DNA of 64,000 bases from QHXQ01 sp963788965 (GTDB lineage Bacteria; Acidobacteriota; Blastocatellia; Pyrinomonadales; Pyrinomonadaceae): contig CAWBIK010000005.1 of NCBI GenBank assembly GCA_963788965.1, positions 1,612,001-1,676,000 on the forward strand, in the 5' to 3' direction. This document shows, in pieces, positions 20,301-27,641 of this stretch (position 1 is the first letter of the stretch; the number at the start of each line of letters is the position of its first letter). The notes under the pieces were generated by a model, which saw only the letters and a program-made list of their open reading frames with translations, did no database searches and was not told the DNA's origin. A program made the position numbers and the translations under genes.

Positions 20301-20761
20301 TTCTCCTGTGCGTCCATGTAGCTGCCGGCGGCGAGCAGGAAGCGTTGGCGCAAGTCTTCGTCGTGAATGGCGCGGGCGGCTTCTGTGAGCGCGCGGGCGC
20401 GGTGGAGCGCGCGTCGCTCCTGCGCCACCCGGTCAACTTCTTGTGCGCGCAGCCGCGCGCGCTCGACGCGGACGGTCTGCGGATCGACGCGAAACTCGAT
20501 ATAAGTGACAACAGGTTGACCAAGCAACGAGTTGATGCGAAAGAGCATTTGCCCGCAGACCTGTTCGAGTTGCCGCTGCCACGTCGTATCGGCGACCGCC
20601 ACGGTCAGTGTCTTGCGATACAGGCGAAACGGCACGGCTTGACCGCGCAACTGTGCGCCCGCCACGCGTCGCCACGCGACGAAGGCCGCCGCCTCTGCGA
20701 CCTCTTCCGCGTCGCCGGCCGCGCGCAACAACTCAGGCAATGCGCGAAATAGATCGTCCAT
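20294..20761 (-). CDS. DUF721/DciA-like protein
   Basis: 155 residues. The N-terminal 100 residues match the DUF721 fold: a helix with WRRVAGAQLRGQAVPFRLYRKTLTVAVADTTW-type spacing (W at 31 and 61), then HL/QLEQVCGQMLFRINSLLG. DciA members recruit the replicative helicase DnaB in bacteria lacking DnaC/DnaI. The C-terminal half is a charged Arg/Ala-rich helix. It lies upstream of gatC on the same strand. Confidence 0.8.
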   Translation of the reverse strand: MDDLFRALPELLRAAGDAEEVAEAAAFVAWRRVAGAQLRGQAVPFRLYRKTLTVAVADTTWQRQLEQVCGQMLFRINSLLGQPVVTYIEFRVDPQTVRVERARLRAQEVDRVAQERRALHRARALTEAARAIHDEDLRQRFLLAAGSYMDAQEKK

Positions 20762-20763
20762 CG

Positions 20764-20873
20764 GTTAATTGCGGACTGCGGATTTTGTGATTGCGGATTA
20801 GGGAACTTAAATTTAAGATTCCGACGCGAAAATGTATTCCGCATGCTGCAATCCGAAATCCGCATTCGTGAGG
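20764..20873. repeat. Decayed gcggattgcggatta inverted repeat
   Basis: The left arm (attgcggactgcggatttt, then attgcggattag) and the right arm (gctgcaatccgaaatccgc) pair in parts. It is the same word family as the hairpin at 16712. It lies between the divergent DUF721 and maf genes. Confidence 0.55.
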
Positions 20874-20880
20874 GAGTGTA

Positions 20881-21498
20881 ATGGAAAACGAGCGGGCGTC
20901 ACAAGTCGCAGGTCAGACGGCCGGCGTATCGCCAATGCGTGAGTCAATTGTGCTGGCGTCGGGCAGTCCGCGGCGCGCGGAGATACTGCGTGCGGTCGGT
21001 TGGCCGTTCGAGGCCGAGGCGGCGGACGTGGACGAGTCTCTGCGCGCGGGCGAGCAGGCGGCGCGTTACGTCGAGCGGTTGGCGCGTGAGAAGGCGCAGG
21101 TCGTGGCCGCGCGGCGTCTGTTCGGGCTGGTGCTCGGCGCGGATACCACGGTCGTCTGTGAGGGTGAAATCTTGGGCAAGCCGCGCGACGACGCGGAGGC
21201 GCGGCACATGCTGCGGCGGCTGCGCGGGCGTTGGCACGAAGTCTTGACGGGCATCGCGCTTGTGCGCGCCGAGACGAAGCAGGCGATCACGGCGCATGCA
21301 CGCACGCGCGTCCGCTTCGCGCAGATGACCGACGCGGAAGTTGATTGGTACGTCGCCACGGGCGAGCCGATGGACAAAGCGGGCGCTTACGCCGTGCAAG
21401 GGCAGGGCGCGCTTTTTATCGAAACGATTGACGGGGAATACTGGAACGTCGTCGGCTTACCCGTTCGATTGGTCTATCAGTTGCGCGCGGAGATTTGA
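20881..21498 (+). CDS. maf: Maf-family nucleoside triphosphate pyrophosphatase
   Basis: 205 residues. Motifs are ASGSPRRAEIL (substrate loop), GADTTVVCEGEILGKP and DKAGAYAVQGQGALFI, all typical of Maf house-cleaning pyrophosphatases that hydrolyse dTTP/UTP or modified nucleotides. GGGAG stands five bases before the ATG. The N-terminus is about 18 residues longer than usual, so MRESIVLASGSPRR (ATG at 20935) is an alternative start. Confidence 0.93.
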   Translation: MENERASQVAGQTAGVSPMRESIVLASGSPRRAEILRAVGWPFEAEAADVDESLRAGEQAARYVERLAREKAQVVAARRLFGLVLGADTTVVCEGEILGKPRDDAEARHMLRRLRGRWHEVLTGIALVRAETKQAITAHARTRVRFAQMTDAEVDWYVATGEPMDKAGAYAVQGQGALFIETIDGEYWNVVGLPVRLVYQLRAEI

Positions 21499-21511
21499 GG
21501 CACGTAGGAAA

Positions 21512-21580
21512 TTAACCACCAAGACACAAAGACTCGAAGACCGTTAGATTGTCTTCGAGTCTTTGTGGCTTGGTGGTTAA
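21512..21580. repeat. Near-perfect ccaccaagacacaaagactcg inverted repeat
   Basis: 30-base arms (21512-21541 and 21551-21580) with a single mismatch and a 9-base loop. It lies between the convergent maf and redoxin genes, 13 bases and 7 bases from their stops. It is the same family as the hairpins at 8484 and 36753. Confidence 0.85.
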
Positions 21581-21587
21581 CGATTGC

Positions 21588-22139
21588 TTACAGCAGCTTG
21601 TTCAAGCGCGGCGCGAGTTGCGTGACGAGGTTGCCGTCGGGGTCGAGGCCGCCGATGGGCGCGCCAGCGATGTTGCCTTCCTTGTCGAGAATGACGACGG
21701 CCGGCAGTTGGTTGCGTTCAACGCCCAAACGCTTGAACAACTCGCCGTCAGGGTCGCGCAGCACCGCGACCTTCAAGCCATTGCGGCGCGCAAACTCGCG
21801 CAGTTGTGCGTCGGTCGCGTAGTTGCGCGACTTCGGCGAATCCGAATCGGTGCTGACCCAGTAGACGCGCACGTCGCGGGCGGCGTACTCGTCCGCGAGT
21901 TTCTGCACGCCTTCGACCTGTTTGCGCGAGAGCGGCAGCCACGACGCGCCGAACGCCAGCACGACCAGATCGCCGCGCAGCATCGCCGACGTGACGCCGC
22001 CGCCATCAACCGTGCGCAACGAGAACGTCAGGGGCGTGCCACCCTGCGCCGCCGCCGCCTTAGGCGTGGTCAACTGTGTGCCGACGACCATCGACGCAAG
22101 CGCAAGCGCGAGCAGCAGGCGGGGGATTTGCTTGAACAT
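21588..22139 (-). CDS. Exported thioredoxin-fold protein lacking active-site cysteines
   Basis: 183 residues. The signal peptide (residues 1-32, AAAAQ) is followed by a TlpA/AhpC-like fold: FSLRTVDGGGVTSAMLRGDLVVLAFGASWLP, then VYWVSTDSD and the cis-Pro strand QLPAVVILDKEG. The usual WCxxC is replaced by SWLPLSRK, and no Cys remains in the protein, so it cannot do thiol redox chemistry. The start follows AAGGAG by 6 bases. It lies downstream of the molybdenum hydroxylase operon and mocA-like gene on the same strand, and may be a periplasmic binding or scaffold protein. Confidence 0.85.
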   Translation of the reverse strand: MFKQIPRLLLALALASMVVGTQLTTPKAAAAQGGTPLTFSLRTVDGGGVTSAMLRGDLVVLAFGASWLPLSRKQVEGVQKLADEYAARDVRVYWVSTDSDSPKSRNYATDAQLREFARRNGLKVAVLRDPDGELFKRLGVERNQLPAVVILDKEGNIAGAPIGGLDPDGNLVTQLAPRLNKLL

Positions 22140-22293
22140 AAAAGACTCCTTAGTGCGCGCGCTGGCGAAACCCGTTTGTCCGGCGCACTGGCGGGGCGGG
22201 CGGCATGTGCCGAGACGGCAAAACGCTCGCATGCCGGCAATTGGATGTGTGCCTCTAGTCAACGGTTGGACGAAACTCGGACGCCGCTCTCGT

Positions 22294-22914
22294 TCACCCT
22301 GACCGGGGCGCGGGCGGCGACGCATGGAAAAGCTCTTCGTACAGCGCGCAGTAGTCGGCCCAAGTGTCCATGTCGCGCCGGATGAACGGCGACGTGACCG
22401 CCACGCGCCGCACCTCCTGCCTGTAACGATCAAAGAGTGCGCGCAAGCCCTGCCCCGCGTCAAGGCTCAGCAGTTCGTTGCGGTACGCAAGATCGATCAG
22501 CACCGGATGCCCACCGCGCCCCGCGTGTTCCGGCACGACGAGCCGCGCGCCCGTCTGCGCCGCCGTTTCGATAATGTGCCGGATGATGTCGGGCGCGACC
22601 GCAGGTTGATCGACAAGCGCGATCAAAACAGCCTGCGCCTCGTCCGACAACTGCTCCACGCCGCGCGCAATCGAAACCGTCATCTCACTCGCCGCCACTT
22701 CGTTCAACGCGAAGCGCACGGGCAGATGACGCAAACGCGCGCGCACTTCGTCGCCGCGATGCCCGACGACGACGACGATTTCGCCCACGCCCGCCGCCAT
22801 CAAATTATCAACGCACGTCTCAATCACCGTCCGCCCGCCAAACGCCAGCAGCGGCTTAAACGCGCCCATACGCCGCGACTGCCCGGCAGCTAACAGAATA
22901 GCGGAAACGTGCAT
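22294..22914 (-). CDS. MocA-like molybdenum cofactor cytidylyltransferase
   Basis: 206 residues of the MobA-like NTP transferase family. LLAAGQSRRMGAFKPLL is the nucleotide-binding loop, with VVVVGHRGDEVRARL and ALVDQPAVAP (metal-binding Asp) following. MocA attaches CMP to molybdopterin for xanthine-dehydrogenase-family enzymes, which fits its place directly downstream of the hydroxylase genes. The start follows a single-armed cagtaggcaatagg word run instead of an SD. Confidence 0.88.
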   Translation of the reverse strand: MHVSAILLAAGQSRRMGAFKPLLAFGGRTVIETCVDNLMAAGVGEIVVVVGHRGDEVRARLRHLPVRFALNEVAASEMTVSIARGVEQLSDEAQAVLIALVDQPAVAPDIIRHIIETAAQTGARLVVPEHAGRGGHPVLIDLAYRNELLSLDAGQGLRALFDRYRQEVRRVAVTSPFIRRDMDTWADYCALYEELFHASPPAPRSG

Positions 22915-22936
22915 AACAGCGCCTACTGCCTATTGC

Positions 22937-23924
22937 CTACTGCTCACGCAATTCTTCGAGCGCGCGCATGACATAAGGTCGCGCCATCTGCTTGCGCCAG
23001 TTCATCACGAAGTCTGTGTTATCGAGCGGGCGCGCTTTCACGTAGCACGCCTCCGCGGCCGCGCGCATGCGTTCCTCGTCAAGCGGCGCACCGACCAAAG
23101 CCGCGGCCGCATCTTTAACTTCCAACGGTGCGGGCGCGATGCCGCCGAGGATCACACGCGCGGCTGTGATCGTCTCGTCTGCGGCCACGTCGAGCCTGAT
23201 GGCGACACCAAGCACGGGGAAGTCGAACGCGCCGCGTCGTCGCAACTTTTTATAGACCGCGCGCCAACCGTTGCGCGGCGGCAGTTGCACGTCAACAAGC
23301 AACTCGTCGGGGCGCTTGTGCAGGTAGTCTATGCCGTCGTTGTTATAAAGACCGGCGGCGTCAACCATACGCTCGCCCAGAGCTGGAAGCGAGCCGCACG
23401 CGCGCGCCCATCGCCACCATCAACGGCACGAGGTCGGACGACTGCACCGCCCAACACTTCGCCGAACCGGGCGCGACCCAACAAACCTCGCCGTCTTTCT
23501 TCATGCAGAAGTTGATGCCCTTGCGCCACTCGTAATTTTGATCGTAATAGTTGCAGCGCGTGTCCAACAACAAGTTGCCGCCAATCGTACCCATGTTGCG
23601 CAACACCGGCGTCGAGATCGTCCGCGCCGCCGCCGCCACCATCGGGTACGCACGCTTGATCAACTCGCTCTCGCACACGTCCGTCAGCGACACGCCCGCG
23701 CCAATCCTGATCCCACTCTGAGCGTCGCCGCTGATCTCATGCAACGCCGGCAAGCGCAGCACCGAGATGACGGTGCGCGGTGTCTGCTGTCGCCGCTTCA
23801 TGTTCGGATACAAGTCCGTCCCACCCGCAACGAACTGCCCCTCCGGCCCCGCGTCGCCCATCATCTTCACCGCGTCTGCCACCGTGCGCGGCACGCGGTA
23901 CGTAAACTTCGGAAGTCGCATCAT
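22937..23924 (-). CDS. FAD subunit of molybdenum hydroxylase with four-Cys loop (one frame break)
   Basis: About 328 residues when joined. The FAD-binding fold of CoxM/HcrB is clear: VAGGTDLYPNMK, then ISTPVLRNMGTIGGNLLLDTRC. Cysteines at 124, 140, 148 and 157 have spacing 16, 8 and 9, the same spacing as I recall for the [4Fe-4S] ligands of 4-hydroxybenzoyl-CoA reductase beta (122, 138, 146, 155). The frame breaks at about 23380, where one extra C in tctgggcgagcg interrupts ASSSGERMVDAAGLYN. It is separated from the Mo subunit by two inserted gene pairs. Confidence 0.88.
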
Positions 23925-23951
23925 AGCGTCTTAACTAATCCTCACTGTTAT

Positions 23952-23986
23952 GAATGCACCGCCACGCGCGGCAGGTTTTATTGTTG
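23952..23986. repeat. Direct repeat copy 1 (end-of-coxL-like)
   Basis: This 35-base stretch begins gaatgcaccgccacgcgcgg and is identical to copy 2 at 24612; its first 23 bases are identical to copy 3 at 25192, the 3' end of the Mo-subunit gene. It borders the DUF4926/DUF6883 pair on the coxM side. Confidence 0.9.
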
Positions 23987-24017
23987 GCACCCTCTGATAA
24001 GCAGTTTCGTTGAGTCA

Positions 24018-24233
24018 TCAGGCAGCCACATCTTTGCGGAAATAAAGTTTCATCAACTTTTCAGTGGGCACGGCAGCAAAGGCATAAGCCTTTCCTGTGT
24101 CATCGCTGAACTCTACCTCGAAGACGCCCTCGCTCCATTTTTCAACGACTGTTCCAACCTCGCCACGGCGCAATCCTTCTGATTGTAGATTCTCTGTTAG
24201 TGCCACTACGTCAAGCAATTTGATTTCATCCAT
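24018..24233 (-). CDS. DUF4926-like small protein
   Basis: 71 residues: KLLDVVALTENLQSEGLRRG, then GEVGTVVEKWSEGVFEVEFSD, an SH3-like beta barrel typical of DUF4926. It is paired with a DUF6883-like gene ending 3 bases upstream, a combination I associate with toxin-antitoxin-like or immunity loci, though no activity is established. AAGGAG precedes the start by about 10 bases. The stretch is more A/T-rich than the flanking hydroxylase genes, consistent with recent acquisition. Confidence 0.7.
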   Translation of the reverse strand: MDEIKLLDVVALTENLQSEGLRRGEVGTVVEKWSEGVFEVEFSDDTGKAYAFAAVPTEKLMKLYFRKDVAA

Positions 24234-24236
24234 CTT

Positions 24237-24593
24237 CTAAAATCTCCTTTGTGGGATGAAGCAACTCGTCAAGCGCGGGAAATCTTCATCATTCCGGATT
24301 ATCCATGCGGTGCGTATCGTTACAAACGTCACCACTAATTTTTCCTCCCACCTGACCTGAAACTCTACGATGAATCTTTGGCCATAGGGTGTAGGCTGTT
24401 GTTCCGTTGCCTCTTCTATCAAGATCGCTTCCATCACTAGCTCGCGCAAGCGTTCTGCGTCGTCCGCCTTGAGGCCTAATGCTGCCAGAAACACTCGCGC
24501 TTTATGCTTGCCTTCCGGATGCGTCGGATTCAAGCTGTAATCACGTAGCTTCTCAATATCGACAACCGCACGATTAGCATTAGGCAACTTCAC
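24237..24593 (-). CDS. DUF6883-like protein
   Basis: 118 residues starting with GTG at 24593 (GAGG seven bases upstream). It has the pattern MKLPNANRAVVDIEKLRDY, NPTHPEGKHKARVFLAALGL, YGQRFIVEF and TAWIIRNDEDFPRLTSCFI, which I recognise as DUF6883. These proteins are small and nuclease-toxin-sized; the partner gene follows 3 bases later. A function as toxin is inference only. Confidence 0.68.
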   Translation of the reverse strand: MKLPNANRAVVDIEKLRDYSLNPTHPEGKHKARVFLAALGLKADDAERLRELVMEAILIEEATEQQPTPYGQRFIVEFQVRWEEKLVVTFVTIRTAWIIRNDEDFPRLTSCFIPQRRF

Positions 24594-24611
24594 ATCTAAA
24601 CCTCATCTCAC

Positions 24612-24646
24612 GAATGCACCGCCACGCGCGGCAGGTTTTATTGTTG
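24612..24646. repeat. Direct repeat copy 2 (end-of-coxL-like)
   Basis: 35 bases identical to copy 1. To the right of the identical core the resemblance to the Mo-subunit gene continues (ttgccgccttctgcg against tcgccgccttcggcg). On the minus strand it still encodes LPRVAVHS followed by a stop, the exact C-terminus of the Mo subunit. Confidence 0.9.
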
Positions 24647-24671
24647 CCGCCTTCTGCGCTGGCCTTTCACA

Positions 24672-24890
24672 TTAAGCTCTCTTTCGATCATTGAGCTTTA
24701 ATTCAGGGTGACGCGCGAGAAAGCCGCCGCGCTTCATCTTGTAGCGGCCGGGTTTGAGCGTCGCCGCTTCATCAATGCCAGCTGCCAGATCGCGCTGGTA
24801 GTCATCTTCGGCCACTTCAATGGTCACATTTTCGCCATCGTCTTCAATCACGGAAAAGACTAAAGGTCTATCAGTTGATTGCTCGCTCAT
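24672..24890 (-). CDS. Candidate antitoxin of a BrnT-like pair
   Basis: 72 residues, acidic N-terminal half (VIEDDGENVTIEVAEDDYQRD) and basic C-terminal half (KPGRYKMKRGGFLARHPELK). Its ATG lies inside the BrnT gene (20-base overlap), the usual coupling of toxin and antitoxin. It does not look like the ribbon-helix-helix BrnA antitoxin, so if it is the antitoxin it belongs to another type. Confidence 0.6.
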   Translation of the reverse strand: MSEQSTDRPLVFSVIEDDGENVTIEVAEDDYQRDLAAGIDEAATLKPGRYKMKRGGFLARHPELKLNDRKRA

Positions 24891-25149
24891 AAATGTTTCG
24901 CTCCGCTTTGTCGGCTTTCCGCGCTGAGATGATCCGCACTATATCGTTTGTCCGCTCGGCATAGACGACATACAGTAGCCGCCGACTCGACAAGCCGATG
25001 ATAAAGAAACGAGCCTCTTCGGCTGAGTGCCCCGCGTCGTATCCTTCGAGGGCATTAGGGTCGTAAAAAACCTCGGTCGCCTCGCCGAAACTAACGCCGT
25101 GTTTCTCCAAGTTGCCGATGGCTTTTTGATCATCCCACTCAAACCGCAC
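24871..25149 (-). CDS. BrnT-family toxin
   Basis: 92 residues starting with GTG at 25149 (AAGGAAGG eight bases upstream). The family pattern is complete: FEWDDQKAIGNLEKHGVSF, EATEVFYDP, a His in DAGHSAEEARFFIIGLSSRRLLYVVY, and IRIISARKADKAER-like ending (VRIISARKADKAERNIYE). BrnT is a RelE-fold ribonuclease. It is the first gene of the cassette bordered by repeat copies 3 and 2. Confidence 0.88.
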   Translation of the reverse strand: MRFEWDDQKAIGNLEKHGVSFGEATEVFYDPNALEGYDAGHSAEEARFFIIGLSSRRLLYVVYAERTNDIVRIISARKADKAERNIYERAIN

Positions 25150-25187
25150 CAGTCGATCCTTCCTTAACTAACCTGCCACCTGTCCGC

Positions 25188-27641
25188 TTACGAATGCACC
25201 GCCACGCGCGGCAGTTCTTTGCCGTCGCCGCCTTCGGCGGGCGTGAGCACTTTGAGGGGCGGGGGCCATGCGACGGTGGGGATGTCTTTGGGGCCGTGGC
25301 GTGGGTCTTTGCCTTGTGCTTTGGCTTTCAAAGCGGCGAGAACTTTTTCGGGCGTGATCGGGATTTCGTCGATGCGGACGCCGACGGCGTCGTAGATGGC
25401 GTTGGCGATAGCGGGCATGACGGGCAGGAGCGGCCCTTGCCCGACCTCTTTTGCGCCGAAGGGGCCGTTCGGGTCGGCGTCCTCGATCAAGTAAGTAACC
25501 ACGTCGCACATTTCAAGTGTCGTCGGACTCTTGTATTCGAGCAGCGACGGGAACTTATGCACGACGTTGCGGTTGGCGCGATAGATCATCTCTTCCATGA
25601 GCGCCTCGCCCAAGCCCATGTAGACCGAGCCTTCGACCTGACCCATGACGAGCATCGGGTTGATGGAGCGGCCGATGTCGTGCCCGATCCAGATGCGCTC
25701 GACTACGACGCCGCCCGTCGCCGCGTCAACGTCAACTTCGGCGACCGCGGCCGAATAACTGTAAGCGGGCGACGGGCCGACGCCCGCGCCTTTGAACTTG
25801 CCGGGCGAGCGCGGCGGCGTGTACGAGCCGACCGTGCCGATAGTGCCGTACTTCGCTTCGGCCAGCACGACCGCCTCGGCGAATGTCACGCCGACTTCAG
25901 GATGCTCAACGTCGAACACGCGCCGCTCCGCGAAGGCGAGGTTCTCAATCGGCGCAGAGAGTTTTTCGGCGACCGCGATGCTTAACAACTCGCGCGCGCG
26001 TTCGGCCGCTTGCAGCGCGGCGTTGCCGGTCATCAGTGTGACTCGGCTCGAATAGCTGCCTAAGTCAACCGGCGTTAGATCGGTGTCGGCGGTCAGGACG
26101 CGGATGTCGAACGGATCGATGCCGAGCACTTCGGCGACGATGTAAGCGAGCACTGAATCAGAGCCTTGCCCGATGTCGGTCGAGCCACATTGCACGCGCA
26201 CGCCGCCTTGTCGATCAAGGCCGAGTTGCACACCGCTATGCGGCATGTTGTTCCAGTAGATCGGCAGCCCCGCGCCGCAGATGTAGCTGCTGCACGCGAG
26301 GCCGACGCCGCGCCCGTAAGGCAGTTTGCGATATTTATTTTTCCAGTCAGACCCGGCGACAACTTTTTCGATGCACGGGCCTAAGCCCATGCTGCCGATG
26401 CGCAAGTAGTTGGCCGTCACCGTGTCCGGTTTGACGAGATGTTTGAGGCGCATCTCGGCCGGGTCGAGTTTTAATTCGTCGGCGATCTTGTCGAGATGAA
26501 CTTCGAGCGCGTGGCGCGGTTGCGGCGTGCCGTGCCCGCGTTTGGGGCCGCACGGCGGCTTGTTCGTGAAGGCACGCAGGCCGCGAAAACGATAGCGCGG
26601 CACTTCGTAAGTCACGGTTTGCAGCGCGCCCGTGTAGAACGTGGACGCAACGCCGTATGAGCCGTATGCGCCGCCGTCGAGGAACGACTGAAAGTCCATC
26701 GCCGTGATCGCGCCATCGCGCTTGACGCCCGTTTTGATCTTCATCAAGACAGGATGACGGCCGCGATGACAATAGAAAACTTCTTCGCGCGTCAGCGTGA
26801 TCTTGACGGGCCGGCCGGTCAGCATCGAGAGCTTGCAGACGACGATCTCGTGGTTGAACGGATCGCTTTTGCCACCGAAGCCGCCGCCGTTCGGTGTGGC
26901 GATAACGCGGATGTGCGCGGCGGGCAGGCCCAAGACTTTAGCAAGCGCACGATGAACGTAGTGCGGCGTCTGCGTCGAACTCCAAAGCGTGATCTTGTTG
27001 TCGGCGTCGTAGTGCGCGAGCGCCGCGTGTTGCTCCATCGGCAGATGCGTGTTGCCTTCGTAAAAGATGATGTCTTCGCGGATGAGATCGGCCGTGTTGA
27101 AACCTTCTTCGAGATCGCCGAACTCTAGATGCACCTGCTTGTGTATGTTGCCGCTGTCGCCGTAGTCGTGTATGCGCGGTTCGTCGATCAGGCAAGCTTC
27201 TTCGATGCTCGTGATCGTTTGCAGGCGTTCATATTCGACCTCGATCAAGTTGATCGCTTCAAAGGCCGTGTCTTCATCAATCGCTGCGACGGCCACAACG
27301 GGGTCGCCGATGAAGCGCACACGATCAATGCAGAGCGCGTGCTCGTCTTGACTGACGGGCAAGATGCCGTAAGGAACGGGGAAGTCTTGCCCGTCAAGAC
27401 GGCATAGACACCGGGCAAGGCGCGCCTTCGACGTGTCGATGCGTTTGATCAACGCGTGCGGCTCATGCGAGCGCAACAGTTTCGCGTAGAGCATGCGCGG
27501 CAGCACTATGTCGTCGGCAAACTTCGTCTGCCCCGTGCATTTGGCGCGCGCGTCCACCTTGCGGTAGGGCTTGCCGACAACTTGCAACGGCCGGTCTGCG
27601 CGCCCGTTACCGTTGCCGTTTGATCCGTTACTTGTGGCCAT
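25188..27641 (-). CDS. Molybdopterin-binding subunit of xanthine-dehydrogenase-family hydroxylase
   Basis: 817 residues: an N-terminal a/b-hammerhead domain (GKPYRKVDARAKCTGQTKFADD), then the Mo-pterin domain with GGGFGGKSDPFNHE, RGHGTPQPRHALE, GSTDIGQGSD and the active-site Glu in PFGAKEVGQGP. Together with the neighbouring [2Fe-2S] and FAD subunits it forms a heterotrimer unit that hydroxylates or reduces an aromatic or heterocyclic substrate; the HcrB-like FAD subunit hints at a 4-hydroxybenzoyl-CoA-reductase relative. Residues about 74-85 (RLARCLCRLDGQ) are a short out-of-frame excursion: reading one base over gives ALPGVYAVLTG, so two compensating indels lie at about 27386-27430. Confidence 0.92.
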   Translation of the reverse strand: MATSNGSNGNGNGRADRPLQVVGKPYRKVDARAKCTGQTKFADDIVLPRMLYAKLLRSHEPHALIKRIDTSKARLARCLCRLDGQDFPVPYGILPVSQDEHALCIDRVRFIGDPVVAVAAIDEDTAFEAINLIEVEYERLQTITSIEEACLIDEPRIHDYGDSGNIHKQVHLEFGDLEEGFNTADLIREDIIFYEGNTHLPMEQHAALAHYDADNKITLWSSTQTPHYVHRALAKVLGLPAAHIRVIATPNGGGFGGKSDPFNHEIVVCKLSMLTGRPVKITLTREEVFYCHRGRHPVLMKIKTGVKRDGAITAMDFQSFLDGGAYGSYGVASTFYTGALQTVTYEVPRYRFRGLRAFTNKPPCGPKRGHGTPQPRHALEVHLDKIADELKLDPAEMRLKHLVKPDTVTANYLRIGSMGLGPCIEKVVAGSDWKNKYRKLPYGRGVGLACSSYICGAGLPIYWNNMPHSGVQLGLDRQGGVRVQCGSTDIGQGSDSVLAYIVAEVLGIDPFDIRVLTADTDLTPVDLGSYSSRVTLMTGNAALQAAERARELLSIAVAEKLSAPIENLAFAERRVFDVEHPEVGVTFAEAVVLAEAKYGTIGTVGSYTPPRSPGKFKGAGVGPSPAYSYSAAVAEVDVDAATGGVVVERIWIGHDIGRSINPMLVMGQVEGSVYMGLGEALMEEMIYRANRNVVHKFPSLLEYKSPTTLEMCDVVTYLIEDADPNGPFGAKEVGQGPLLPVMPAIANAIYDAVGVRIDEIPITPEKVLAALKAKAQGKDPRHGPKDIPTVAWPPPLKVLTPAEGGDGKELPRVAVHS
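25192..25214. repeat. Direct repeat copy 3 (3' end of the Mo-subunit gene)
   Basis: The 23-base core shared with copies 1 and 2, here within the coding sequence for the last residues (PRVAVHS). It is the presumed parental copy because it is in frame with a complete gene. Confidence 0.9.

Noticed and set aside
23940..25220. Insertion sequence or transposon around the toxin-antitoxin pairs
   Set aside because: There is no transposase frame and no terminal inverted repeats; only direct repeats derived from the Mo-subunit 3' end.
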